The notes under the pieces are model-generated. The model saw only the letters and a list, made by a program, of their open reading frames with translations, had not been told where the DNA came from and made no database searches. Below are positions 34,222 through 42,715 of a stretch of DNA of 64,000 bases, piece by piece; the stretch's first letter is position 1; each line of letters opens with the position of its first letter. The DNA comes from an uncultured Corynebacterium sp. Its GTDB lineage: Bacteria; Actinomycetota; Actinomycetes; Mycobacteriales; Mycobacteriaceae. Made by a program: the position numbers and the translations under genes. The stretch lies in assembly GCA_943914465.1 (NCBI GenBank), contig CALUCD010000001.1, positions 309,185 to 373,184 of the forward strand, written 5' to 3'.

Positions 34222-35694
34222 TCACACGTCAGTGTTCTCGATTGCGTCGATGATGAACTCTTTGACACGCCCAGCATCGTTTGGAAGATCAGCAACGTGG
34301 CGGCCCGCATCCATGATTCCCGCGAAGCGGTCTGGAATCTCCGGGGCCGCACCAATGGCCTCCACGATAGTGTCTGCGAACTTCACCGGCAGCGCAGTCT
34401 CAAGCACGACGATTGGCGTGTCGGATGCAGCCACGCCGCGCGCGACGAACACGCCGTCTGCAGTGTGCGGGTCAATCAAAGCGCCGTAGCGCTTATGCGT
34501 CTCTTGGATGGTAGCCACCCGGTCAGCGTGGGTGGAGCGCCCCGAGGTAAACCCGAATTCCTCCCGGATCCGCCGCGCTGTCTCATCCGCGTCTGCGCCA
34601 AGATCCTCAAGGGTGAACCCGCCCGATTTCACTTTGGTGCCAAACAGCTCGGCGGTGGTGGTGGCATCGCGGCCAGTGACGTCGAACATGAAGCGCTCAA
34701 AGTTCGACGCTTTCGAGATATCCATCGACGGCGAGGAGGTGGCCTGGGTCTCGGCCGCAGAGCGCGGGCGGTAGTGCCCCGATGTGAAGAAGTCATGCAG
34801 CACATCGTTTTCATTCGTGGCGACGATCAACTGATCAATCGGCAAACCCATCTGCTTCGCGATATGGCCGGCGCAGATGTCGCCGAAATTGCCCGTCGGC
34901 ACGCAAAAGCTCACCTTCGGCGCATCCGTGTGCGCTGGTTCCATCTCAGCGGTCACCTTCAGGTAGGAGGAAATGTAGTAGACGATCTGCGCAAGCAGGC
35001 GCGCCCAGTTGATGGAATTGACCGCGCCGATAGAGTACTTCGCCTTGAACGCCGCGTCCGAGTTGACCTCTTTGACCACGTCCTGGCAATCATCAAACAC
35101 CCCGTCGAGTGCGATGTTGAAAATATTCGGGTCGTCCAGCCCGAACATTTGCGCTTGCTGAAACGGCGTCATCCGCCCGCGTGGGGTGAGCATGAACACG
35201 CGAATGTTGTTGCGCCCACGCATCGCATACTCAGCCGAGGAGCCAGTGTCGCCGGAGGTAGCGCCCAGAATGTTGATCTCTTCCTCGCGGCGGGTGAGCT
35301 CGAATTCAAACAGCTCACCAAGCAGCTGCATCGCCATGTCCTTGAACGCCGCGGTCGGACCTTCCGACAAGTGCGCCAGCCACAACCCTGCATCCAGCTG
35401 GGTGACCGGAACAATCTCTTCATGCGCGAACTTGTCTGTGTTGTACGCCTTCGCCGTGAGCTCTTCAATGGCCGCAGGCGGGATGTCATCAACATAGAGC
35501 TTGACTACTTCGGCGGCGAGCGCGGCGTAGCCACCCTGCTCCAACACGTCGCGCCACTGCGTCAGCGTCTCGGCGCTGATCTGCGGGTACACAGCCGGCA
35601 TGTAGAGCCCCCCATCAGGGCTTAAACCCGACAGCAAGATATCGGTGAAGGTCTGCGGCGTGCTGTGCGGGTCGCGGGTTGAGATGTAATCCAC
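34222..35694 (-). CDS. thrC: Threonine synthase
   Basis: 490 residues from the GTG with complement at 35692-35694, giving VDYISTRD, the start used by C. glutamicum ThrC; a second GTG two codons upstream would lie too close to the -10 box. PLP enzyme converting O-phosphohomoserine to threonine. The PLP lysine is in TAAFKDMAMQLLG and the phosphate-binding region in TSGDTGSSAEYA. Length fits the long bacterial-fungal form. It stands apart from hom and thrB, as in Corynebacterium. Confidence 0.95.
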   Translation of the reverse strand: MDYISTRDPHSTPQTFTDILLSGLSPDGGLYMPAVYPQISAETLTQWRDVLEQGGYAALAAEVVKLYVDDIPPAAIEELTAKAYNTDKFAHEEIVPVTQLDAGLWLAHLSEGPTAAFKDMAMQLLGELFEFELTRREEEINILGATSGDTGSSAEYAMRGRNNIRVFMLTPRGRMTPFQQAQMFGLDDPNIFNIALDGVFDDCQDVVKEVNSDAAFKAKYSIGAVNSINWARLLAQIVYYISSYLKVTAEMEPAHTDAPKVSFCVPTGNFGDICAGHIAKQMGLPIDQLIVATNENDVLHDFFTSGHYRPRSAAETQATSSPSMDISKASNFERFMFDVTGRDATTTAELFGTKVKSGGFTLEDLGADADETARRIREEFGFTSGRSTHADRVATIQETHKRYGALIDPHTADGVFVARGVAASDTPIVVLETALPVKFADTIVEAIGAAPEIPDRFAGIMDAGRHVADLPNDAGRVKEFIIDAIENTDV

Positions 35695-35708
35695 AACCAC
35701 ACAGTCTA
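35692..35708 (-). promoter_or_regulatory. -10 box of a leaderless-type thrC start
   Basis: On the minus strand TAGACT (plus 35703-35708) is followed by 8 nt and GTG at 35694. This supports 35694 as the start rather than the open GTG at 35700. Confidence 0.6.
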
Positions 35709-35739
35709 AGTGTCAGCCCCAACCAGCGAGCAACCTCCC

Positions 35740-36033
35740 CTACCTGGCTGGCGGCTCCTGCCTGCCAGTAAGGATATCCACCACCGAGCGAATCGCTGCA
35801 TCTCCCAGGTGCGGCAGCGGGCTCGACCCCGCCTGCTGGGCACCCGCCTGCTCACGCCCTGCATCTGACGTGCGTGCGAGGCTGCGGGATGGCTCCACCT
35901 CAACCGTCAGCGTCGTATCTTCAAGCAGCAATGGTGTCGCATGATCCACGCCCGCGACACGTGCGGCGTCAACCAGAGCGACAAGATCCGCAAACGTCGC
36001 ATCAGACAGATCGATCGTGATGTGCACAGCCAT
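35740..36033 (-). CDS. Small conserved-type hypothetical protein
   Basis: 97 residues starting at the ATG with complement at 36031-36033. The N-terminal 50 residues look like a small alpha/beta fold (MAVHITIDLSDATFADLVALV); the C-terminal half is Ala/Gly/Gln-rich. No named domain recognised. It lies 17 bp after glnE and 45 bp before thrC on the same strand, and a TATGCT box 6 nt before its ATG suggests its own near-leaderless transcript. Function unknown. Confidence 0.65.
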   Translation of the reverse strand: MAVHITIDLSDATFADLVALVDAARVAGVDHATPLLLEDTTLTVEVEPSRSLARTSDAGREQAGAQQAGSSPLPHLGDAAIRSVVDILTGRQEPPAR

Positions 36034-36045
36034 ATCCCCAGCATA
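36031..36045 (-). promoter_or_regulatory. -10 box of a near-leaderless start
   Basis: On the minus strand TATGCT (plus 36040-36045), 6 nt (GGGGAT), ATG at 36033. The GGGGA could also act as a ribosome binding site, too close for efficient use. Confidence 0.4.
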
Positions 36046-36050
36046 GACCG

Positions 36051-39000
36051 CTACTCAAACTCCAGCGACGGCGCTTCGCCCCAGAACACCTCCTCCACCA
36101 CACGGTGCGCGCGCCGGGTGATGCGCAAGTAGTCCTCCAGAAACTCCTGCTGGTTATCCGGGTCATAACCAGCAGAACCGGCGACTTGCGCCAGCTGCGC
36201 GCCCGGCGCGGGGAGCTGATCGGTGCGTTTGCCACTGACAAGAACCAGCGCGTTGCGTGCGCGGGTGGCTGCAAGCCACGATTCGCGCAGTACCTTCGCG
36301 TGCTCACCTGGGATCACTGCGGGATCATCCAGCTCAACCAGGTAATCCAGGACCTCGAGGGTGGAGGTGGTGTGCAACCGCTCATGGTTATGGGCGTGCA
36401 TCATGGTGAGCAGCTGCACCATCCATTCAACGTCTGCGAGCGCGCCGCGGCCCAGTTTTGTATGCACACTGCGATCTGCCCCGCGCGGAAGGCGCTCATT
36501 GTCCACACGGGCTTTGATCCGGCGGATTTCGCGCACTTCGGCAGGCTGGGGGCCGTCGAGTGGGTAGCGAAACTCGTCGATCATGTGCAAAAACGCCTCG
36601 CCGACGGTTGCATCACCGGCGACGGTGGTAGCGCGCAGCAGGGCTTGTTTTTCCCACACTTCGCCCCACTGGCTGTAGTAGCGCTGGTACGAGGCGATGG
36701 TGCGCACGACCGCGCCGGAGCGCCCCTCTGGCCGCAGGCCAAGATCAACTTCCAGCGGCGGATCCCCTGAAGGTTTGGCCAGGCGGCTGCGCATTTGGTC
36801 GATGATGCGCGCCGCCCAGGCCAGCGCCTCAATCTCGCAGTCTTCCGCCTCGCCAGCTGCGGCTTCGCCAGCTGTGGCTTCGCGAGCCTCACTGCCACCG
36901 CTCACGGGCTCTGCCACCACCATCACGTCCGCGTCTGACCCGTAGCCCAGCTCCGCCCCGCCGAGGCGCCCCATGCCGATAATGGCGATACGCGCCGGCG
37001 CCTCATTTTCACCGGCCTCGGCAAGATCAGTGCGGATCTCTGCCAACAACGCCGCCTGCAGCACCGCGTCCCACACGATTGTCAGCTCTTCGCACACCTG
37101 CCGGACCTCCATGAACCCCAACAGGTCGGCCGCGGCAATACGCGCAAGTTCCGCCCGACGCAGCGAGCGCGCCACACTCACCGCCTTATCGGCATCATCT
37201 TGGTAGCGTTTTGACGCCGCAATAATGGCCTTATGCACCTGATCCGGAGCAGGCTCAAGCAGACGCGGCCCGTTTGAGCCATCCCCGAGCAGTTTCACCA
37301 CCTCAGGAGCAGAGATGATCAGGTCGGCGGTGTAGGACGAGTTGCCGAGGATCCGCATGAGGCGTTGGCTGACCACGCCCTCGTCACGAAGCATGCGCAA
37401 AAACCAACTCTTGTCCTCCGCTGCCTCGGACAACTTGCGGTAGTTGAGCAACCCAGCACCCGGGTCGGCGGTGCCCGCAAGCCAATACATCAATGTCGGC
37501 AGCAAAATCGCCTGCAACCGCGCTTTCCGCGAGCTGCCTTTGGCCAGGGCTGCGAGGTGGTCGTACGCGCGCGCCGGGTGGCGGTAACCCAACGCCGACA
37601 GTCGCGCCTTGACCGCGTCAGCACTCAGCTGGGCTTCTCCCACCGACAAGTCCGCCACCGCAGTCAGCAAAGGGCGGTAGAACAGCTGCTCGTGCAGTGT
37701 CGAGACGGTATCGCGTACCCGCTTGAGGCGATCAGCCAGCACATCGACGGCCAGTTGGCGGCCCTGCGGAGTGAACCCAGCCGCTCTGGCGAGCCACCGG
37801 GTGCGGCGTTCATCATCAGACTCTGGCAGCTGGTGCGTGCGTTTAAAGCGCTGCAATTGCAGACGGTGCTCGAGCAGGCGGAGAAACTCATAGGCATCAA
37901 TGAGACGCTTAGCATCCTCACGCCCGACGTAACCGCCGCGCATGAGTGCTTTGAGCGCCTCAACCGTGTTCGAGGAGCGCAGCGTATCATCAATCCGTCC
38001 GTGAACGAGCTGGAGCATCTGGACTGCGAACTCGACGTCGCGCAAACCCCCGTAGCCCAGCTTCAGCTCTCGTGCGCGCAAGTACTCGGGCACGTTGGCC
38101 AGCACCCGCCGACGCATCGCCTGGACATCTTCCACGAAGCTTTCGCGTTGGCTTGCTTCCCACACCAGCGGCGAAACCGCCGCCAGGTACTCGGCGCCAA
38201 GCGCCATATCACCGGTCATGGGCCGCGCTTTGAGCAGCGCCTGGAACTCCCACGTTTCCGCCCACCGCTTGTAGTAGGCCACGTGCGAATCCACCGTGCG
38301 AGTCAGCGCACCAGATTTTCCTTCCGGGCGCAGGTTCGCATCAACCTCAAAGAAACAGGCAGAGCCGATCTTGATCAGCTCCGCGGCCACACGCGTGATC
38401 TTCGGGGTGACCGGTTCGGCCGCGAAAATCACGTCGACGTCGGAGATGTAGTTCAGCTCGCGCGCACCGCACTTGCCCATGGCCGCCACGCTCAAACGCG
38501 CGTCCGGTTCAGCTTCGCCATAAACGCGCCGAACAGCCACGGCCAGCGCCGCAGTCAGTGCGGCGTCTGCAATCGCCGTGAGGGCTTCGGTGGTCGCGCG
38601 GTAGCCCAGCACCTGGCCTTCGCCGTAATCGCGCACCGAGGCGAAGGTGCCCGCTAGATCCGCCGCCGCTACCCGCATCACCAGCGTGCGGTACGCGGTA
38701 CGCAACGCATCATTGCTCACTGTTGTCTCAGCACATGCCGCTGACGCCCGGTACGTACCCGGGGTGTCTAGTGCAGACAGTGCGGGCGTGGCAGTGTCCT
38801 CGGCATCACCGACCGGCTCGGCGCCAACTGCGCCCAGCATGACTCGCAGCGCCTCACCTGCATCAGGTACCCCCGCGCGCAACTCTTCCCACAACTGCGG
38901 GTGCGCGATGAGGTGATCCGCCAGCGCTGTTGAACCGCCGAGCAGCGCAAGAAAACGGGTACGCAACACCGGCTCGTTGATCAAACACTCGCGGATCTGC

Positions 39001-39176
39001 GGCCACTGGGAGCCGGAGGCCTGCATGAACCGATGCGCCGCGTTCAAGGCAAGGTCAGGGTCCCCCGTGCCTGCAAGCGTCCACATCAATCGCTCGTTGT
39101 CGAAGCCCAGCTCCGCCAGATCATCAGCGGCACGCGGCGAGGTCAGCGAGAGCTTGGCCGGGTTGGGCACACCCAT
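36051..39176 (-). CDS. glnE: Bifunctional glutamine synthetase adenylyltransferase/deadenylylase
   Basis: 1041 residues, the expected size. Two nucleotidyltransferase domains are visible, each followed by a regulatory helical bundle: an N-terminal one with MGKCGARELNYISDVDVIF (about 233-251) and a C-terminal one with GMGRLGGAELGYGSDADVM, the latter the adenylylating half. It would modify Tyr406 of GlnA at 24-25.5 kb. The ATG overlaps the glnA2 stop by one base (TAATG), so the two genes are translationally coupled, an arrangement shared with mycobacteria and C. glutamicum. A long Ala/Glu repeat-like insertion (AGEAAAGEAED) lies in the second catalytic domain, next to its conserved Asp. Confidence 0.96.
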   Translation of the reverse strand: MGVPNPAKLSLTSPRAADDLAELGFDNERLMWTLAGTGDPDLALNAAHRFMQASGSQWPQIRECLINEPVLRTRFLALLGGSTALADHLIAHPQLWEELRAGVPDAGEALRVMLGAVGAEPVGDAEDTATPALSALDTPGTYRASAACAETTVSNDALRTAYRTLVMRVAAADLAGTFASVRDYGEGQVLGYRATTEALTAIADAALTAALAVAVRRVYGEAEPDARLSVAAMGKCGARELNYISDVDVIFAAEPVTPKITRVAAELIKIGSACFFEVDANLRPEGKSGALTRTVDSHVAYYKRWAETWEFQALLKARPMTGDMALGAEYLAAVSPLVWEASQRESFVEDVQAMRRRVLANVPEYLRARELKLGYGGLRDVEFAVQMLQLVHGRIDDTLRSSNTVEALKALMRGGYVGREDAKRLIDAYEFLRLLEHRLQLQRFKRTHQLPESDDERRTRWLARAAGFTPQGRQLAVDVLADRLKRVRDTVSTLHEQLFYRPLLTAVADLSVGEAQLSADAVKARLSALGYRHPARAYDHLAALAKGSSRKARLQAILLPTLMYWLAGTADPGAGLLNYRKLSEAAEDKSWFLRMLRDEGVVSQRLMRILGNSSYTADLIISAPEVVKLLGDGSNGPRLLEPAPDQVHKAIIAASKRYQDDADKAVSVARSLRRAELARIAAADLLGFMEVRQVCEELTIVWDAVLQAALLAEIRTDLAEAGENEAPARIAIIGMGRLGGAELGYGSDADVMVVAEPVSGGSEAREATAGEAAAGEAEDCEIEALAWAARIIDQMRSRLAKPSGDPPLEVDLGLRPEGRSGAVVRTIASYQRYYSQWGEVWEKQALLRATTVAGDATVGEAFLHMIDEFRYPLDGPQPAEVREIRRIKARVDNERLPRGADRSVHTKLGRGALADVEWMVQLLTMMHAHNHERLHTTSTLEVLDYLVELDDPAVIPGEHAKVLRESWLAATRARNALVLVSGKRTDQLPAPGAQLAQVAGSAGYDPDNQQEFLEDYLRITRRAHRVVEEVFWGEAPSLEFE

Positions 39177-40510
39177 TACAAGTCCAACCCTGCATCAAGT
39201 TCAAACGGGGTGACCTGGGAGGTGTACTCATGCCATTCGTCCCACTTCGAGCGCAGGAAGAACTCGAACACATGCTCACCTAAGACCTCCGCCATGAACT
39301 CCGACTGCTCGAGGTGACGCAGCGCCGCATCAAGGGAATTCGGCAAATCGCGATATCCCATCGCGCGACGTTCGCGGCGGGTCAGCGCGAAGACGTCGTC
39401 ACGCGCGGGCTCTTCGAGCTCGTAACCACCGTCAATGCCTTTGAGCCCTGCCGCGAGCACCGCGGCAAAGGCAAGGTAGGGATTGCAGCCGGAATCCAAC
39501 GAACGCACCTCAATCCGGCGCGATTCCGCCTTATGCAGCCGGTAGGTGGGCACGCGCACCATCGCCGAGCGGTTGGAAACCCCCCACGTCGCCGCCGTGG
39601 GCGCTTCTGAACCGAACTGCAGGCGTTTATATGAGTTGACCCACTGGTTGGTCACCGCGGAAATTTCCGGGGCGTGCTCAATGATGCCGGCGATGAACTG
39701 CCGGCCAACCTTGGACAGCGAGATCTCATCATCCGGATCGTGGAACGCATTCATCTCACCCTCAAACAGGGAGAAGTGGGTGTGCATGGCCGAGCCGTCT
39801 AACTCAGCGAACGGCTTTGGCATGAAGGTTGCATGCACACCGTTCGCCTCGGCAACGGTTTTCACGATGTATCTGAACGTGACCACGCTGTCTGCCATGG
39901 TCAACGCGTCCGTGTGACGCAGGTCAATTTCCTGCTGGCCGGGGCTTGCCTCATGGTGCGAAAACTCAGTTGTGATCCCCATGTACTCAAGCGCAGAAAT
40001 CGCCTGACGGCGCAGCTTCGGTGCCTCATTGCGCTTCGCCTGGTCAAAATAGCCGCCCTTGTCTGCTGGTCGCGGCAGCCCATCAGCCTCAGAGGAGGTG
40101 ACCACGTAAAACTCGATCTCGGGGCTGGCGAAGAACTCAAATCCCCGCTCCCGTGCGGCGTTGACCTGGCGGCGCAGCACATGGCGCGGGTCTGCAAACA
40201 GCGGGTCACCATCGGGCATGGTGATGTCACAAAACATCCGCGCGGTCTGCAGCCCCGCATCCTCATCGAACGGCAGCGGCTGGTATGTGCTTGGATCCGG
40301 CCGAAGCAGCGTATCTGACTCCGAGATGCGAGAAAACCCCTCGATAGACGACCCGTCGAAACCGACCCCTTCCTCAAACGCCGATTCAAGTTCAGCTGGT
40401 GACATCATCACCGTCTTCAACGAACCCGCGATATCGGTAAACCAGAGTCGAATAAATGCAATGTCCTGCTCATCAACCAGCCGCAGCACGTTGTCGGTTT
40501 CAGTGCTCAT
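39176..40510 (-). CDS. glnA2: Glutamine synthetase 2, non-adenylylated type
   Basis: 444 residues. The catalytic motifs are conserved (FDGSSIEGFSR, GSAMHTHFSLF, NRSAMVRVP). Compared with GlnA it lacks the adenylylation loop and is 34 residues shorter, the alpha-type pattern. It precedes glnE with a one-base stop-start overlap. In C. glutamicum glnA2 is not essential and its role is uncertain; the protein here has no missing catalytic residue that I can see. Because GlnE should not modify it, its linkage to glnE looks historical rather than functional. Confidence 0.95.
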   Translation of the reverse strand: MSTETDNVLRLVDEQDIAFIRLWFTDIAGSLKTVMMSPAELESAFEEGVGFDGSSIEGFSRISESDTLLRPDPSTYQPLPFDEDAGLQTARMFCDITMPDGDPLFADPRHVLRRQVNAARERGFEFFASPEIEFYVVTSSEADGLPRPADKGGYFDQAKRNEAPKLRRQAISALEYMGITTEFSHHEASPGQQEIDLRHTDALTMADSVVTFRYIVKTVAEANGVHATFMPKPFAELDGSAMHTHFSLFEGEMNAFHDPDDEISLSKVGRQFIAGIIEHAPEISAVTNQWVNSYKRLQFGSEAPTAATWGVSNRSAMVRVPTYRLHKAESRRIEVRSLDSGCNPYLAFAAVLAAGLKGIDGGYELEEPARDDVFALTRRERRAMGYRDLPNSLDAALRHLEQSEFMAEVLGEHVFEFFLRSKWDEWHEYTSQVTPFELDAGLDL

Positions 40511-40599
40511 GAGGGCGATTTTAACCAGTGCGCACCTGGTTCCTCCCCCGTGCTACCGCGGCTATGGTTGAGTCAGACCAACGATTTAGGGAGGAAATC

Positions 40600-42276
40600 A
40601 TGGCTCACATTACTCCTGACACCCCAGCCGAGACCCCAGCTGACAGCTCATCCGGCGGCTCACCCGAAAGCACCACCGAGCGCCGCGTCGAAGCCCTGGA
40701 AGTCGAAGTCAAACTCGCCGTCGATGAGCACACCGGCGTGCCCGACCTGACCCAGCTCACCGGGGTGTCATCCATTCTGAACACCACCGAGCACAACTTG
40801 TCCGCCATTTACTACGACACCGCTGATCTGCGCCTCACCCGCGAAAAGATCACCCTACGGCGTCGAACCGGTGGCTGCGATGACGGCTGGCACATGAAAC
40901 TACCTGTAGGCAGCGGCCGCAAGGAGGTGCGTGTGCCCATCAGCGACCCGGCGCAGGTACCCGATGAACTTCTGGCACCAGTGCGCGCGATCGTGCGCTT
41001 TGAGGCATTAGAGCCCATTGCGCAGGTAGATAATCGCCGGGTCGAATCAACGCTGGCGAATGAGGCGGGCCAAGCGATCGCCGAGTTTTGCGACGATCAC
41101 GTCACCTCCTGGTCCCTACTCCCCGGCGGGGAGCGCACCTCATGGCGCGAGTGGGAAGTCGAGTTGGACGAGTCGCTAGCCGGAACTGACGAGGGTGAGA
41201 ACCTGATCCGCCAAGCCACCTCCTTCCTCATCGCCAGCGGCGCACGCAAGTCTGCCTCCCCATCAAAACTGGCCACCGCGTTGGGCGACACAGTCAACAA
41301 CGCTCCCCTGCCGCCGCACCTGCTCTCGGAGCAGGTGGATGCGAATTCGCCCGCCGCAGCCGTGGTCACTGCGCTGCGCGCGCAGCGCGACGCGATCATC
41401 GCGTGGGAGCCACGGGTGCGCGCTGATGAATTTGATTCGGTGCACCAACTGCGCGTCGCCACGCGCGAAATGCGCTCGCTGCTGGAAACGTTCGAAGGCA
41501 TCCTTGACGGCGATGTGCTCGAGCCGCTGGAAAAAGAGTTGAAGCAAACCGCAGCCGTGCTCGGGCTTGCACGCGACGCTGAGGTGGTTGAGGAGCGGTT
41601 TGTAGAGCTGCTGGATACCGATGACACCGGGCTCATTGACACCAACGCGGCGACCCATGTTGAGCACGATATGCGCGCGGACTACGAAACCGCCCACGCC
41701 GAAATTGTGTCAATGCTTGACTCCGAGCGTTTCCTCGACATGCTCGACGACATTGACCTCCTGCTGGCCAACCCGCCAGTCGCAGTCGGTGAGGGAGATA
41801 GCGACGGGGATCAAGCCAGCACCGGCGAGGATGCTGAGACCGGTTCGCGCGACATCCTGCTCGAGCACCTCACGGGCGCATTCAAAAAGGTCAACAAACG
41901 CGACAAGCTTGTTTCCGAGCACTATCACGACGCTGAGTTACCGCTCCACGAGCGCGAAGAATACGTCCACGACGTACGCAAGGCCGTGAAAAAGCTGCGC
42001 TACGCCACCGCAGCTGCCGACGCCGCCGGCATTAAAACCGGCCGCCTTGCCAAAGCCGCGAAAAACCTCCAGACGGTCCTCGGTGACTTTCAGGACGCAG
42101 TGACCTCCCGCGACCGCATCCTGCGATTGGCTGAACAGGCACGTGAGCGCGGAGAGGACACGCTGTCCTACGGCATTTTGTACCAACGCGAACTCGCCCG
42201 CGGCGAGCAGGCACTTTCAGGTTACGACCCGGCGATGCGCGAGCTGAAGAAGGCGTTCAAGAAGATTAAAGGCTAG
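40600..42276 (+). CDS. CYTH-CHAD domain protein
   Basis: 558 residues from the ATG at 40600, with AGGGAGGAAAT upstream. Residues about 27-230 form a CYTH (triphosphate tunnel) domain, whose signature VEVEVKL is at the start of the domain. Residues about 270-558 form a CHAD domain with the conserved His-rich helices HQLRVATREMRSLL and HDVRKAVKKLRYA that bind polyphosphate. CHAD-CYTH proteins bind or hydrolyse inorganic triphosphate and associate with polyphosphate granules. It has an internal acidic spacer. The gene stands alone; a GC-rich hairpin spans its stop codon. Confidence 0.9.
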   Translation: MAHITPDTPAETPADSSSGGSPESTTERRVEALEVEVKLAVDEHTGVPDLTQLTGVSSILNTTEHNLSAIYYDTADLRLTREKITLRRRTGGCDDGWHMKLPVGSGRKEVRVPISDPAQVPDELLAPVRAIVRFEALEPIAQVDNRRVESTLANEAGQAIAEFCDDHVTSWSLLPGGERTSWREWEVELDESLAGTDEGENLIRQATSFLIASGARKSASPSKLATALGDTVNNAPLPPHLLSEQVDANSPAAAVVTALRAQRDAIIAWEPRVRADEFDSVHQLRVATREMRSLLETFEGILDGDVLEPLEKELKQTAAVLGLARDAEVVEERFVELLDTDDTGLIDTNAATHVEHDMRADYETAHAEIVSMLDSERFLDMLDDIDLLLANPPVAVGEGDSDGDQASTGEDAETGSRDILLEHLTGAFKKVNKRDKLVSEHYHDAELPLHEREEYVHDVRKAVKKLRYATAAADAAGIKTGRLAKAAKNLQTVLGDFQDAVTSRDRILRLAEQARERGEDTLSYGILYQRELARGEQALSGYDPAMRELKKAFKKIKG

Positions 42277-42293
42277 GCCGCTCGGCCCAGCCT
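42270..42293 (+). terminator. GC-rich hairpin spanning the CYTH-CHAD stop
   Basis: AGGCT-a-GGCCG-ct-CGGCC-c-AGCCT: an inverted repeat with one mismatched pair, from 42270 to 42293, that includes the TAG stop at 42274-42276. No T-run follows, so terminator activity is uncertain. Confidence 0.45.
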
Positions 42294-42385
42294 GCCTCGT
42301 GCGATCAGCGAGGATCAACTCGCCGAGCGCGTTCGATGGTTGCTTGGGCGAATTTAAGATCCGCAGACAGATCTAGAAAGCTCGT

Positions 42386-42601
42386 CTAGCGCTTGTCCTC
42401 TTCCCAGGAGGGAGCTACGCCCCAGTTGTCGTCGGCCTCTTCGGCCGCGTCGGCGCGTTTGGTGCGCTCAGCGGCGATCGCGATGGCGTGCTCTGCCTCC
42501 TCGCGAGTGTCATAGGGGCCCATGCGGTTATCCCAGGATTCAACTTTTCCTTGGCTGACTTCCCCAGTTGCGGGGTTGTAGTAAAACTTCTCGTCTGCCA
42601 T
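42386..42601 (-). CDS. Small conserved actinobacterial protein
   Basis: 71 residues from the ATG with complement at 42599-42601, preceded by GTAAGGAGCACACC. The sequence FYYNPATGEVSQGKVESWDNRMGPYDTREEA is reminiscent of short actinobacterial proteins annotated with SPOR-like domains: an aromatic start, a WDxRMGPY core and a helical Ala/Glu tail. The protein is acidic and soluble. It is divergent from the GalK-like gene. No function known. Confidence 0.8.
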   Translation of the reverse strand: MADEKFYYNPATGEVSQGKVESWDNRMGPYDTREEAEHAIAIAAERTKRADAAEEADDNWGVAPSWEEDKR

Positions 42602-42715
42602 GGTGTGCTCCTTACACTGCTAGTGCCGGTTTCAAAATTCGCGTCCCCTACCCTACCTGCGACCATTGGTAATGTGGGGCGAGAGAAAGACCGCGTGCGA
42701 AAGGCGAAAGTACCC

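Noticed and set aside
34213..35625. 470-codon plus-strand frame opposite thrC
   Set aside because: Antisense shadow of thrC; no plausible ribosome binding site or motif.
37365..38657. 430-codon plus-strand frame opposite glnE
   Set aside because: Antisense to a well-recognised enzyme; composition rich in Arg, Gln and His with no domain.
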